Assembly: GCF_018917965.1 (NCBI RefSeq)
Contig: NZ_JAHLPP010000002.1
Span: 124,001-188,000, forward strand
Reading direction: 5' to 3'
Length of the DNA stretch: 64,000 nt
Source: Pseudoflavonifractor sp. MSJ-37
GTDB lineage: Bacteria > Bacillota > Clostridia > Oscillospirales > Oscillospiraceae
The number at the start of each line of letters is the position of its first letter. The stretch's first letter is position 1. The position numbers and the translations under genes were made by a program. Below are positions 33,393 to 41,419 of this stretch, in pieces. Under the pieces are notes generated by a model, which was not told where the DNA came from, did not search any database, and was given only the letters and a program-made list of their open reading frames with translations.

Positions 33393-34107
33393 TCAGCCGA
33401 AAAGCGTCACGAGTCCGGTGGTCAGCGGCGGCACGAAGGTGAGCAGGAGCAGCTCCACGATCAGCACCGTGAAGAACGGGACGCTCTCCTTGATGAAGTC
33501 CTTCAGCTTACATCCCGTCTCGTTGCACACCACGAACATCAGGGTGCCCATCGGCGGCGTTATACAGCCGATGGAGACGTTGAAGATGATGACCATGAGG
33601 ATCTGGACCTCGTTGATGCCGTACTGCATGGCGATGGGGAAGAGCAGGGGCACCAGGATGATTATGATCGCGTTGCCCTCCAGGAACATGCCGCAGATCA
33701 GCAGGAACACGTTCATCAGCAGGAGGAAGATGTACTTGTTGGGGCTGATCTGGAGCATCAGGTCCGTCAGGGTCTGGGGGATCCGCTCCTTGGTCAGGAC
33801 CCAGCTCAGGGCGGAGGCCGCGCCGATGATCAGCATGATGCCGGCGGTGGAGAGCGCCGTCTCCTTGAGGCCGGCCAGGATCTTTTTCCCGTCCAGCTCA
33901 TGATAGAGCAGGCCCAGGAACACGGAATAGACCACGGCGACCGCGCCAGCCTCGGTGGCCGTGAACGCGCCGACGCGCACGCCGCCGATGATGATGGGCA
34001 GGCACATGGGCAGGATGGCCGCCTTGATGATGGAGGCCGCCTCGCCCTCGGGGAGCTTCTCGCCCTTGGCGCGGGTGGGCTTATAGCCCCGCTTGTGGGA
34101 GATGACG
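33393..34107 (-). pseudogene. truncated TRAP transporter large permease (DctM), C-terminal half
   Basis: About 235 codons matching only the C-terminal half of DctM permeases (normally about 430 residues): ISHKRGYKPTRAKGEKLPEG, then ATEAGAVAVVYSVFLGLLYH, FLEGNAIIIILVPLLFPIA and NVSIGCITPPMGTLMFVVCN. Homology stops abruptly at about 34107, where the DNA becomes AT-rich. No start codon with a ribosome-binding site is available there, and neither DctQ nor DctP genes are adjacent. The remaining frame is intact and still has its terminator, so the loss of the 5' half looks recent. Confidence 0.85.
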
Positions 34108-34246
34108 GATCATCAAATTTTTTTCGTTCAAATCTAGATGATATGACCAGACCAAAGGAGCTGACAAGTCAGGACAGCTCCCTCTGGGCCAATGTCCTGT
34201 TTTTCGGACACAACAGCGCGTCCGGCCATTTTTGCTCCGCTCCCTC

Positions 34247-34294
34247 TTGCAAAACTCGAACATTTGTTGTATCATTCAATCGAACAAAAGTTCT
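34247..34294 (+). promoter_or_regulatory. SOS-type promoter with two LexA boxes
   Basis: TTGCAA (34247-34252), 17-nt spacer, TATCAT (34270-34275). CGAACATTTGTTGT (34257-34270) lies in the spacer and CGAACAAAAGTTCT (34281-34294) just after the -10. They match the Gram-positive LexA consensus CGAAC-N4-GTTCG in 8 and 9 of 10 positions. The 34108-34246 stretch upstream shows no gene. Confidence 0.75.
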
Positions 34295-34381
34295 TCTTCC
34301 GATCATGAAACGGAACGGGCCTTTCCAACGTCTAAAGCAATAGAGAGGTCCCTGCCAGTTCGACATAAGGGAGGGTCTGTT

Positions 34382-34723
34382 ATGGAGACCACGTATCTCA
34401 CCATCACCGGGCATCATATGACCGTGTTCCGCTCCATGGAGGGGGAGGAGGCCAGCGGCGGCAGCCGGGTCTGCTTCACCAGGCTGCCCCGGGCGCGGGT
34501 CCCCCAAATCGTCCCGCCGGCTGGGAAGATCGTAGACTTCACCGCCTATCTGGACCGGACAGACACGGAAGAAGAGACTGCCGCTCCGGAAGCCGTCCGT
34601 GAGGCGGGGCCTGTCCTGTCCAGGCGGGAGCGCTGGGGGCTGATCCTGGACCTGCTGGCCACGGCAGCGATCATCGGCATGACCGCGGGGGCCGCGATCG
34701 GCTTCCTCGGCTGGATCGGATGA
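34382..34723 (+). CDS. small predicted membrane protein under LexA-type control
   Basis: A 113-residue protein I do not recognise. The start at 34382 has AAGGGAGGG at a good distance. Residues 1-85 are soluble, with mixed charge (TYLTITGHHMTVFRSMEGEE; PRARVPQIVPPAGKIVDFTA); residues about 86-111 form a single hydrophobic helix (LILDLLATAAIIGMTAGAA), placing it at the membrane with a cytoplasmic or extracytoplasmic N-domain. There is no LysM domain, so it is not a YneA orthologue by sequence. The two LexA boxes in its promoter suggest DNA-damage induction. A checkpoint or division-inhibitor role is possible but is inference only. Confidence 0.75.
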   Translation: METTYLTITGHHMTVFRSMEGEEASGGSRVCFTRLPRARVPQIVPPAGKIVDFTAYLDRTDTEEETAAPEAVREAGPVLSRRERWGLILDLLATAAIIGMTAGAAIGFLGWIG

Positions 34724-34745
34724 AATGATATTGGATGATGATAGA

Positions 34746-35074
34746 GCGGGAGCCGTCCTGATGGCAGGACGGCTCCCGTCAGCGTGTCGAAAAAGTTCGA
34801 CACGCTTCTCAGAAATGCCAGTTCGTTCTTTGTGAAGAACGAACTGGCATTTCTTCGAGGGAGATGCAGACCGCCACGCGCACTCGCTGCGCTCGCACAC
34901 TTGCGGCCTGAGAAGAGTTTTTTCTGAGGCGCATGTCCCCAGAAAAAACGCCTTGTATCTTATTCCGTCACCTGCGGGTGACGGAACTCTGCGAGGCTCT
35001 TGCATCGTTCCCCGTGAGAGATCACTTTTTTGACAGACTGGCGGGAGCCGTCCTGATGGCAGGACGGCTCCCGT
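34746..35074. repeat. structured intergenic repeat, copy B, between duplicated terminator hairpins
   Basis: Two identical 34-nt hairpin copies (34746-34779 and 35041-35074, core GGAGCCGTCCT/AGGACGGCTCC) flank a 261-nt insert (34780-35040). The insert is homologous to copy A from CAGCGTGTCG at its start to GACAGACT at its end. The second stem-loop is longer (AGAAATGCCAGTTCGTTC paired with its complement, about 34811-34855). A mini-terminator (GTGA/TCAC, TTTTTT) lies near 35016-35035. Only the downstream hairpin copy keeps a T-rich tail (GTTTCGTT) for the plus-strand gene. Confidence 0.85.
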
Positions 35075-35079
35075 TTCGT

Positions 35080-35331
35080 TCATCCCGCCTTTTGCTTCTG
35101 GTGGCGGTATTTCTCCCGGGTGGCCATACCGCCCCGGATATGTCGTTCAGCCTTGTTCTCCTCCAGGACCTGTTTCACCCGCCGGTACAAAGGCTGGTCG
35201 AACCGCGGCAGGCGCTCGCTCAGGTCTTTGTGGACGGTAGACTTGCTGACGCCGAACTTCCCTGCGGCGGCCCGGACCGTGGCCTTGTGCTCGATGATGT
35301 ACAGGGCCAGCTCCACGGCCCGCTCCTCCAT
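35080..35331 (-). CDS. spoIIID: sporulation transcription factor SpoIIID
   Basis: An 83-residue DNA-binding protein active in the mother cell during sporulation, acting with sigma-E and controlling sigK. The HTH reads TVRAAAGKFGVSKSTVHKDL, followed by SERLP and the basic C-terminal helix ERHIRGGMATREKYRH. The start MEERAVELALYIIEHK at 35329-35331 matches the family N-terminus and has AAGGGA close upstream; an ATG at 35367 lacks a ribosome-binding site. Its presence shows that the organism belongs to an endospore-forming lineage. Confidence 0.93.
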   Translation of the reverse strand: MEERAVELALYIIEHKATVRAAAGKFGVSKSTVHKDLSERLPRFDQPLYRRVKQVLEENKAERHIRGGMATREKYRHQKQKAG

Positions 35332-35379
35332 GTTTCCCTTCACGATATGACCACACTCCCCGCTCATGTCTACGCTGGG

Positions 35380-35408
35380 ACTATATGTCAGGGGAGTGGA
35401 GATCATGC
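35380..35408 (-). promoter_or_regulatory. candidate sigma-E promoter for spoIIID
   Basis: Minus strand CATATAGT (35380-35387), like the sigma-E -10 CATACANT, with GCATGA (35403-35408) 15 nt upstream. Plausible because spoIIID belongs to the sigma-E regulon in Bacillus. The rest of 35409-35581 is AT-rich with a loose inverted repeat TTTAGGAA/TTCCTAAA (35437-35444, 35490-35497). Confidence 0.4.
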
Positions 35409-35581
35409 GGGGGAGGCGAACGAGGATATAAGGCTATTTAGGAAGTCTTTAGGTCTCTCTATGATTAAAAGAATATCCTTCTTTTATTTTTCCTAAAATC
35501 GCATTTCCGCTGTCTGCCCACATACTCCCAAGTCTGTTTTTGATGTTTGCTACAAAAATCACTAAACTTATCCATCCGTTA

Positions 35582-35611
35582 TTGACTTTATGTCCGACAT
35601 GGCACTATACT
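35582..35611 (+). promoter_or_regulatory. promoter of the BMP-ABC/UbiD operon
   Basis: TTGACT (35582-35587), 18-nt spacer, TATACT (35606-35611), leaving a 5' leader of about 150 nt. Confidence 0.65.
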
Positions 35612-35689
35612 TTTGACAACGAAGTTGCGGAATGGGCCGCATCCATCGGAAATTAAGGAAATCAAGAACTTCCAAGATAGGAGGGATAG

Positions 35690-35736
35690 TTGCCTTTGCC
35701 GAGCAGATCGGCAGATCGTCAGAGCAAGACCGGCAA
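35690..35736 (+). promoter_or_regulatory. structured leader of the BMP lipoprotein gene
   Basis: Outer TTGCC/GGCAA pairing (35690-35694, 35732-35736) encloses a TGCCGA/TCGGCA hairpin (35697-35713). It does not show the conserved loops of purine riboswitches, which often precede BMP/PnrA genes. Role unknown. Confidence 0.35.
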
Positions 35737-35766
35737 TCGATTCAAATTGAAGGAGGATCCTTTATC

Positions 35767-36825
35767 ATGAAAACCAAGAAAATGCTTTCTCTGGCACTCA
35801 CCGGTGTTCTGTCCATGTCTCTTCTCGCTGGTTGCGGCGGTTCCAGCTCCGGCTCCGCTCAGACTTCCGCGCCTGCCCCCTCTTCTTCCGGCGGCTCCGA
35901 TGGTGAGCCCGTCAAGGTCGCCATGCTCCTGACCGGCTATATCAACGACGCCGGCTGGAACCAGTCCGCTTACGAGGGCCTTCAGATGGCTGAGGAGGAG
36001 TTCGGTATCGAGGGCGCCTACACCGAGGCTGTCCCCCAGCCCGATTTCGAGACCGTCCTCCGGGATTATGCCGATCAGGGCTATGACCTGATCATCGCCG
36101 TTGGCAATGAGCTCTCCGATGCCACCCTGGCCGTGGCGGGCTCCTTCCCCGACACTACCTTCGCCATCATGAACGGCAACTCCGCTCAGGCCCCCAATGT
36201 GGGCGCTTACCGCTTCAACACCCCCCAGAGCGGCTTCCTGGCCGGCGCCATCGCCGCCATGTATTCTACCGATGGCACCGTCGGCATGATCGGCGGCACC
36301 ACCGCCCCTCACATCAAGGACTGTGTGGATGCCTTCGCGGAAGGCGCCAAGTACATCGATCCTGACATCACCGCTCTCACCGGCTACACCGACTCCATGA
36401 CCGACGTGGCCAAGGGCAAGGAGATGGGCATGGCCTTCATCGAGCAGGGCGCCGACGTCCTTTGCGCCAACGCCAACTCCTGCTCTCTGGGCGTGATCGA
36501 CGCCGCTAAGGAGAAGGGCATCCGCCATATCGGCTACATCAGCGATCAGTATGACGTGGCGCCTGACACCGTCATGGTCTCCGTGGTCCAGAGCAACCAG
36601 TTCATGATCCGTGCCATCGTGGAGTCCGTCATCAACGGCGAATTCACCCCGGAGCTCCATCTGTTCGGCATGAGCGAGGGCGCTCTGTATCTGAGCGACT
36701 ATCACGGCCATGACGACCAGCTCACCGATGAGCAGAAAGCCAAGATCGACGAGATCATCGAGGGCATCAAGGACGGTTCCCTGCGGGAGGCCGGTATCCT
36801 GCCCAAGTCCACCTTCGAGCAGTAA
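35767..36825 (+). CDS. BMP/PnrA-family ABC substrate-binding lipoprotein
   Basis: A 352-residue lipoprotein with lipobox LLAGC (Cys near residue 22), a Ser/Gly/Ala linker, and the basic-membrane-protein fold: KVAMLLTGYINDAGWNQSAY, the ADQGYDLIIAVGNELSD segment and IGMIGGTTAPHIKDCVDAF-like blocks. Family members bind purine nucleosides (PnrA, TmpC) or related compounds, so a nucleoside- or purine-like ligand is expected but not proven. GAAGGAGGATCC precedes the ATG. It is the first gene of a probable ten-gene locus with an ABC importer and catabolic enzymes. Confidence 0.92.
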   Translation: MKTKKMLSLALTGVLSMSLLAGCGGSSSGSAQTSAPAPSSSGGSDGEPVKVAMLLTGYINDAGWNQSAYEGLQMAEEEFGIEGAYTEAVPQPDFETVLRDYADQGYDLIIAVGNELSDATLAVAGSFPDTTFAIMNGNSAQAPNVGAYRFNTPQSGFLAGAIAAMYSTDGTVGMIGGTTAPHIKDCVDAFAEGAKYIDPDITALTGYTDSMTDVAKGKEMGMAFIEQGADVLCANANSCSLGVIDAAKEKGIRHIGYISDQYDVAPDTVMVSVVQSNQFMIRAIVESVINGEFTPELHLFGMSEGALYLSDYHGHDDQLTDEQKAKIDEIIEGIKDGSLREAGILPKSTFEQ

Positions 36826-36919
36826 GTTCCCAGAGGACGCATGCAGATATTCGCCCCCGGCGGGACATTCCGTCGGGGGCGTCGCGTAAACAGCGAACAT
36901 GAGCAGGAGGGAAATGAGC

Positions 36920-38455
36920 ATGGGAGAGAAGCTCCTGGAAATGCGGCACGTCACCAAGCGTTTCGGCAAGCTGATAGCCAACCGGAACGTCGATCTCGAT
37001 CTGGAACGGGGAGAGGTCCACGCGCTCCTGGGGGAGAACGGAGCGGGCAAGACCACCCTGATGAACTGTCTCTATGGCATCTATGCCCCGGAGGAGGGGG
37101 AGATCCTCCTCAACGGCGAGCCTTTGAAGCTCTCCGGCCCCAAGGACGCCATCGCCCACAACATCGGCATGGTCCACCAGCACTTCATGCTGGTACCGCC
37201 CCTGACCGTGCTCCAGAACATCGTTCTGGGGCAAGAGTGCAAGATCACGCCCATGGATCTGAGCAAGGCCCGGACGAAGGTGGAGGACCTCTGTGAGCGC
37301 TATCACCTCCAGCTGGACCTCGATGAGAAGGTCGCCGACCTTTCTGTTGGCGCTCAGCAGCGTGTGGAGCTGATCAAAGCCCTGTACCGGGGCGCGGATA
37401 TCCTGATCCTGGACGAGCCCACCGCCGTCCTTACCCCGCCGGAGGTAGAAGGCCTTTTCGATATCCTTCACCAGTTCGTGGCTCAGGGCAAGTCGATCAT
37501 CATCATCTCCCATAAGCTGTGGGAGGTCAAGCGGATCTCCGACCGGGTCACCGTCCTCCGCAGCGGCGAGGCGGTATCCACTGTGTTCACTAAGGACGTG
37601 GAGCAGGAGGACCTGGCCGCCATGATGGTGGGCAAGCGTGTCACACTGGAATACGATAAGGCCCCTGTCACCAGCCAGAAGGACATCCTGGAGCTGAAGG
37701 ACGTCTCTGCCAAGAGCGGGCAGAACGCCTCCTCTCTCAAGAACGTCTCCCTCCATATCCGAGAAGGGGAAGTGCTGGGCGTGGCCGGTGTGGATGGCAA
37801 CGGGCAGCTGGAGCTCTCCGAGGTCATCATGGGTCTGCGGCCCATCCAGTCCGGCTCCGTCCGCTACCGCGGGGAGGACATCACTCAGGTCTCTACCCGG
37901 AGGCGCATCGAGTCCGGCTTCGCCCATATCCCCGAAGAGCGGATGACGCAGGGCCTGGTCATGAACTTCACACTCAGCGAGAACATGATCCTCAACTGCT
38001 ATGACAAGCCTCCCTTTACCGTCCACCATCTCTTCGACAGCAAAAAGATGAAGGCCAATGGTGAGAAACTGGTGGAGGATTATGATGTGCGGCCCCGGAC
38101 CCCAGAGGCCCTGGCCCGGTCTCTCTCCGGCGGCAATCAGCAGAAGGTCATCATCGCCCGGGAGTTCTCGCAGGATCCCCAGCTGGTAGTGGCGGTCCAG
38201 CCCACCCGCGGTCTGGACATCGGCGCCAGCGATTTCGTCCATCAGAAGCTGTTGGGCCAGAAAGCCAAGGGGGCCGGCGTCCTGCTGATCTCCGCGGACC
38301 TGGACGAGGTGCTGGCAGTCTCGGACCGGGTGATCGTCATCAACGAGGGCGAGATCATGGGCGAGTTCGTGCCCGGTGAGATCGACTACGCCGAGATCGG
38401 TCTCATGATGGGCGGTACCCGGCGGACAGTCAAGAAGGAGGGTGAGCTGGCGTGA
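36920..38455 (+). CDS. tandem ABC ATPase of the BMP/nucleoside importer
   Basis: A 511-residue protein with two fused ATPase domains, as in sugar and nucleoside (RbsA/NupA-type) importers. Domain 1: GENGAGKTT, then LSVGAQQRVELIKAL and LILDEPTAVLTP. Domain 2 has the degenerate Walker A GVDGNGQLE, the signature SGGNQQKVIIAREF and the weak Walker B VVAVQPTRGLDIGA, a typical second-site degeneration. Of the three closely spaced in-frame ATGs, 36920 has AGGAGG at the best distance. The stop overlaps the permease start (GTGA). Confidence 0.93.
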   Translation: MGEKLLEMRHVTKRFGKLIANRNVDLDLERGEVHALLGENGAGKTTLMNCLYGIYAPEEGEILLNGEPLKLSGPKDAIAHNIGMVHQHFMLVPPLTVLQNIVLGQECKITPMDLSKARTKVEDLCERYHLQLDLDEKVADLSVGAQQRVELIKALYRGADILILDEPTAVLTPPEVEGLFDILHQFVAQGKSIIIISHKLWEVKRISDRVTVLRSGEAVSTVFTKDVEQEDLAAMMVGKRVTLEYDKAPVTSQKDILELKDVSAKSGQNASSLKNVSLHIREGEVLGVAGVDGNGQLELSEVIMGLRPIQSGSVRYRGEDITQVSTRRRIESGFAHIPEERMTQGLVMNFTLSENMILNCYDKPPFTVHHLFDSKKMKANGEKLVEDYDVRPRTPEALARSLSGGNQQKVIIAREFSQDPQLVVAVQPTRGLDIGASDFVHQKLLGQKAKGAGVLLISADLDEVLAVSDRVIVINEGEIMGEFVPGEIDYAEIGLMMGGTRRTVKKEGELA

Positions 38456-39573
38456 TCCAAATGAACATCGGCGGCGCACAGGTGCAGGTGACACGCAAGA
38501 AGCGCACCGAGAGCCCGCTGTTCCAAAAGGTCCTGGGCCTGGGACTGGCCCTGCTCCTGGTCATCCTGGTGACAGGGATCATCATCGCCCTGTCCGGAAA
38601 GTCCCCTCTGGTGGCTGGGCAGTGCATGATCCGAGGCGCCTTCGGCACCAAGAACAGCGTAGCCGAGACCCTGATCAAATCCGTTCCCCTTCTCCTCTCC
38701 GCCCTGGGTCTGACCATCTGCTACCGCACTGGCCTGACCTCCGTCGGCTCTGAAGGACAGATCATCATCGGCGGTCTGATGGCCACCATCGTGGGCGTGA
38801 AGCTGGCGGCCCTGCCCAGTATCGCCCTGATCCCGCTGGGCATGATCGTCGGCGCGATCGGCGGCGGCCTGTGGGCCAGCATCGCCGGCCTGCTCAAGGC
38901 CAAGCTGGGCGTCTCTGAGGTCATCAACACCATCATGCTGAACTATGTGGCCACCTATCTGGTGGGCTACCTGGTCGACGGCCCCCTCCAGGAGGCGGCT
39001 GGCTTCTATCCCCAATCCGATATGCTGGGCCAGAACGCCTGGCTCCCCACGATCCTCTCCGGTACCCGGATGCACATCGGCGTGATCATCGCGGCGGTCT
39101 CCGTGGTCCTGGTCTGGTTCCTGTTGTGGAAGCTCCCCTTGGGCTATCAGATGCGGGCGGCGGGCAGCAATCCCATCGCCGCCCGGACCAACGGCATCAA
39201 TGTGGCCAAGAACATGGTGCTGGCCATGTTCCTCTCCGGCGCATTCGCCGGTCTGGCCGGTTCCATCGAGATCATGGGCCTGCATCACCGGCTCATGAAC
39301 GGCTTCAGCTCCAGCTATGGCTTCGACTCCATGGCCGTGGCCCTGCTGGGCGGTCTGCATCCTGTGGGCGTGACGATTGCGGCTCTTTTCTTCGGCGCTC
39401 TGCGCACCGGAGCCAACACCATGCAGCGTACCCTGCAGGTCCCTGTATCGCTCGTCAACGTGATCCAGGGTCTGGTGATCCTCTTCGTGCTCACCCAGGC
39501 TCTGCTCAGCCGCTTCACTATCCGCGTCATCCAGCGGTACGCCGGGAAGAAGGAGGAAGATCATCATGCTTGA
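38452..39573 (+). CDS. ABC permease subunit 1 (BMP/nucleoside type)
   Basis: A 373-residue permease of the BPD_transp_2 family (NupB/YufP-like) with about nine hydrophobic spans. Landmarks are ICYRTGLTSVGSEGQIIIGG, KAKLGVSEVINTIMLNYVA (the conserved permease loop) and GFDSMAVALLGGLHPVGV near the C-terminus. The start is a GTG overlapping the ATPase stop; an ATG 9 nt later is an alternative. It overlaps the next permease gene by 8 nt. Confidence 0.92.
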   Translation: MIQMNIGGAQVQVTRKKRTESPLFQKVLGLGLALLLVILVTGIIIALSGKSPLVAGQCMIRGAFGTKNSVAETLIKSVPLLLSALGLTICYRTGLTSVGSEGQIIIGGLMATIVGVKLAALPSIALIPLGMIVGAIGGGLWASIAGLLKAKLGVSEVINTIMLNYVATYLVGYLVDGPLQEAAGFYPQSDMLGQNAWLPTILSGTRMHIGVIIAAVSVVLVWFLLWKLPLGYQMRAAGSNPIAARTNGINVAKNMVLAMFLSGAFAGLAGSIEIMGLHHRLMNGFSSSYGFDSMAVALLGGLHPVGVTIAALFFGALRTGANTMQRTLQVPVSLVNVIQGLVILFVLTQALLSRFTIRVIQRYAGKKEEDHHA

Positions 39574-40486
39574 TATCATCACCGGCTTTCTGGAGGCTAC
39601 GCTCCGTATGGCCTGCCCCATCATGCTGGCCAGCTTGGGCGCGCTCTTCACCGCCCGCAGCGGCATCATCAACTTCGCCATGGAAGGCATCATGATCACC
39701 GGCGCCTTCTTCGGCGTATACGGCTCTTACCTCACCGGAAGCCCCTGGCTCGGCGCTCTGCTTGGCATGGCAGGCGGCCTGGCCGCTTCTCTGATCCTTG
39801 GCATCATGAGCATCACCGTCAAGGTGGACCAGGTGGTGGCCGGCACTGGCGTCAACGTGCTCTTTCTTGGCTTGACCAGCTATTTCTGCACGGTGCTCTA
39901 TCCCAACGGCCAGCCCTCCTCTGTGAACGCGTTCCAGAGCGTCGTGGTCCCCGGCCTGTCTTCCATCCCCGTGATCGGCGTGTTCTTCCGCCAGAACCTG
40001 CTGACCTATATCACCTTCCTGCTGGTCCCTGTGATCTGGTACCTGCTGAACAAGACCACCTTCGGCCTGTGCCTCCGGTCCGTAGGCGAGCAGCCTCACG
40101 CCGCTGACTCCCTGGGCATCCACGTGGACCGGATGCGCTACATCGCCATCATCCTGGCCGGCCTGCTGGGTGGTCTGGGCGGCGCGGCCCTCTCTCTGGG
40201 GCAGGTCTCCTGCTTCATCGAGAACATGACCTCCGGCCGCGGCTATGTGGCTTGGTCCGCTGTCACCGTTGGCAAGTACAGCCCCATCGGCATCATGGGT
40301 GCCTCGATCCTCTTCGGCGGTGCCGAAGCCGTCCAGCTCCGGCTCCAGGCCATGGGCATCGAGATCCCCCAGCAGTTCTTCCAGATGCTGCCCTATGTGC
40401 TGACCATGGTCGTGCTGGCCGGCGTAGTCGGCAGGACGGTCGGCCCCAAGGCCATCGGCAAGCCCTTCGTGAAGGGAGAACGCTGA
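39566..40486 (+). CDS. ABC permease subunit 2 (BMP/nucleoside type)
   Basis: A 306-residue BPD_transp_2 permease (NupC/YufQ-like). It contains ARSGIINFAMEGIMITGAFF, KVDQVVAGTGVNVLFLGLT, LRSVGEQPHAADSLGIHVDR and a C-terminal FQMLPYVLTMVVLAG. It pairs with the preceding permease to form the importer channel. The following RibD-like gene starts 2 nt after its stop, so transport and metabolism are tightly coupled in one transcript. Confidence 0.92.
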   Translation: MLDIITGFLEATLRMACPIMLASLGALFTARSGIINFAMEGIMITGAFFGVYGSYLTGSPWLGALLGMAGGLAASLILGIMSITVKVDQVVAGTGVNVLFLGLTSYFCTVLYPNGQPSSVNAFQSVVVPGLSSIPVIGVFFRQNLLTYITFLLVPVIWYLLNKTTFGLCLRSVGEQPHAADSLGIHVDRMRYIAIILAGLLGGLGGAALSLGQVSCFIENMTSGRGYVAWSAVTVGKYSPIGIMGASILFGGAEAVQLRLQAMGIEIPQQFFQMLPYVLTMVVLAGVVGRTVGPKAIGKPFVKGER

Positions 40487-40487
40487 T

Positions 40488-41396
40488 ATGGCCTTCGATG
40501 CGGAGTTCCTCCGTTTCCCCGTCGTCTATCCCCAGCCGGAACTGCTGGCCGCTCTGACGGCTGACAGCCCCATGACTACCCCGGACAAAGTCCGGGCCGT
40601 CATGGGAGAGCTGGTGTTCCCAGCACCTCCGGCGGACCGCCCCTATCTTTATGGCTGTATGGTCCTCTCCTTCGATGGGAAGATGGGCTTCCCCGACGAT
40701 CCGGAGGGCACCCTCATCTCCAAAGAGAACCGGCTGGACCCGGTGGGGGGCAAGACCGATTTTTGGATCATGAACGTCTGCCGGGCCTATGCCGACGGCG
40801 TCATCATGGGAGCCGGCACGCTCAAAGCCCGCATGAACAAGATGTGGTACGCCGAGATATCCGACCCGGATCTGGCCGCCGCCCGGCCCTCTCTGGGCCG
40901 GAAGGGCCGTGGACCTCTGGGGCTGGTGGTCTCGGCAGACGGCTTGGACGTGCCTCTGGAGCACCCCATGTTCACCCGGGACGAACTGCCCGTGATCCTC
41001 ACCTCCAAGGCGGGGGCCCGCCGGATCATAGATCGATGGGCCCATCCTGCCGAGCTGGTGGAGGCCCCCCGGGATCTGCGTCCCGGTACGGACCGGCTCC
41101 AGATCCTGGCGGCCGGGGCAGATCTGCCGGATACGGCGGGCCTGATGGCCCTGTTGAAAGCCTGTGGGCTGGATTATGTATCCGTAGAGGCCCCCGGCTA
41201 TATCTGGCACCTGATCGGCGCCGGACTGCTGGACGAATACCTGCTCAACTACTCCGGCGTCATGGCCGGAGGGACAACTGCTCTCGGCGTCCACAGCGGC
41301 TTTACCGTAGAGCGGCATCCCCATGCAGCCCTGCTCAGCGTCGGCTGGCACGATGGTTTCATCTATACGCGCCAAAAATTGTATTACGATAAATAA
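40488..41396 (+). CDS. RibD C-terminal domain (dihydrofolate reductase-like) protein
   Basis: A 302-residue stand-alone RibD_C-family reductase: PYLYGCMVLSFDGKMGFPDD near residue 45, then DFWIMNVCRAYADGVIMGAGT (NADPH-binding fold), VSADGLDVP and a late GAGLLDEYLLNYSGVMAGG. Such enzymes reduce pyrimidine-, pterin- or deazapurine-like rings with NADPH. No riboflavin genes are nearby, so a catabolic reduction of the imported compound is more likely than riboflavin synthesis (inference). It follows the permease gene by 1-2 nt. Confidence 0.85.
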   Translation: MAFDAEFLRFPVVYPQPELLAALTADSPMTTPDKVRAVMGELVFPAPPADRPYLYGCMVLSFDGKMGFPDDPEGTLISKENRLDPVGGKTDFWIMNVCRAYADGVIMGAGTLKARMNKMWYAEISDPDLAAARPSLGRKGRGPLGLVVSADGLDVPLEHPMFTRDELPVILTSKAGARRIIDRWAHPAELVEAPRDLRPGTDRLQILAAGADLPDTAGLMALLKACGLDYVSVEAPGYIWHLIGAGLLDEYLLNYSGVMAGGTTALGVHSGFTVERHPHAALLSVGWHDGFIYTRQKLYYDK

Positions 41397-41419
41397 AAAG
41401 GATAAGGAGCAAGCGGCAT

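Noticed and set aside
34169-35083. Minus-strand frame through repeat copy B
   Set aside because: Same reasoning: structured repeat sequence read as protein, overlapping the SOS promoter and the 34382 gene.
35612-35766. Purine (guanine/adenine/2'-dG) riboswitch before the BMP gene
   Set aside because: The conserved P2/P3 loops and junction bases of purine aptamers are not present.
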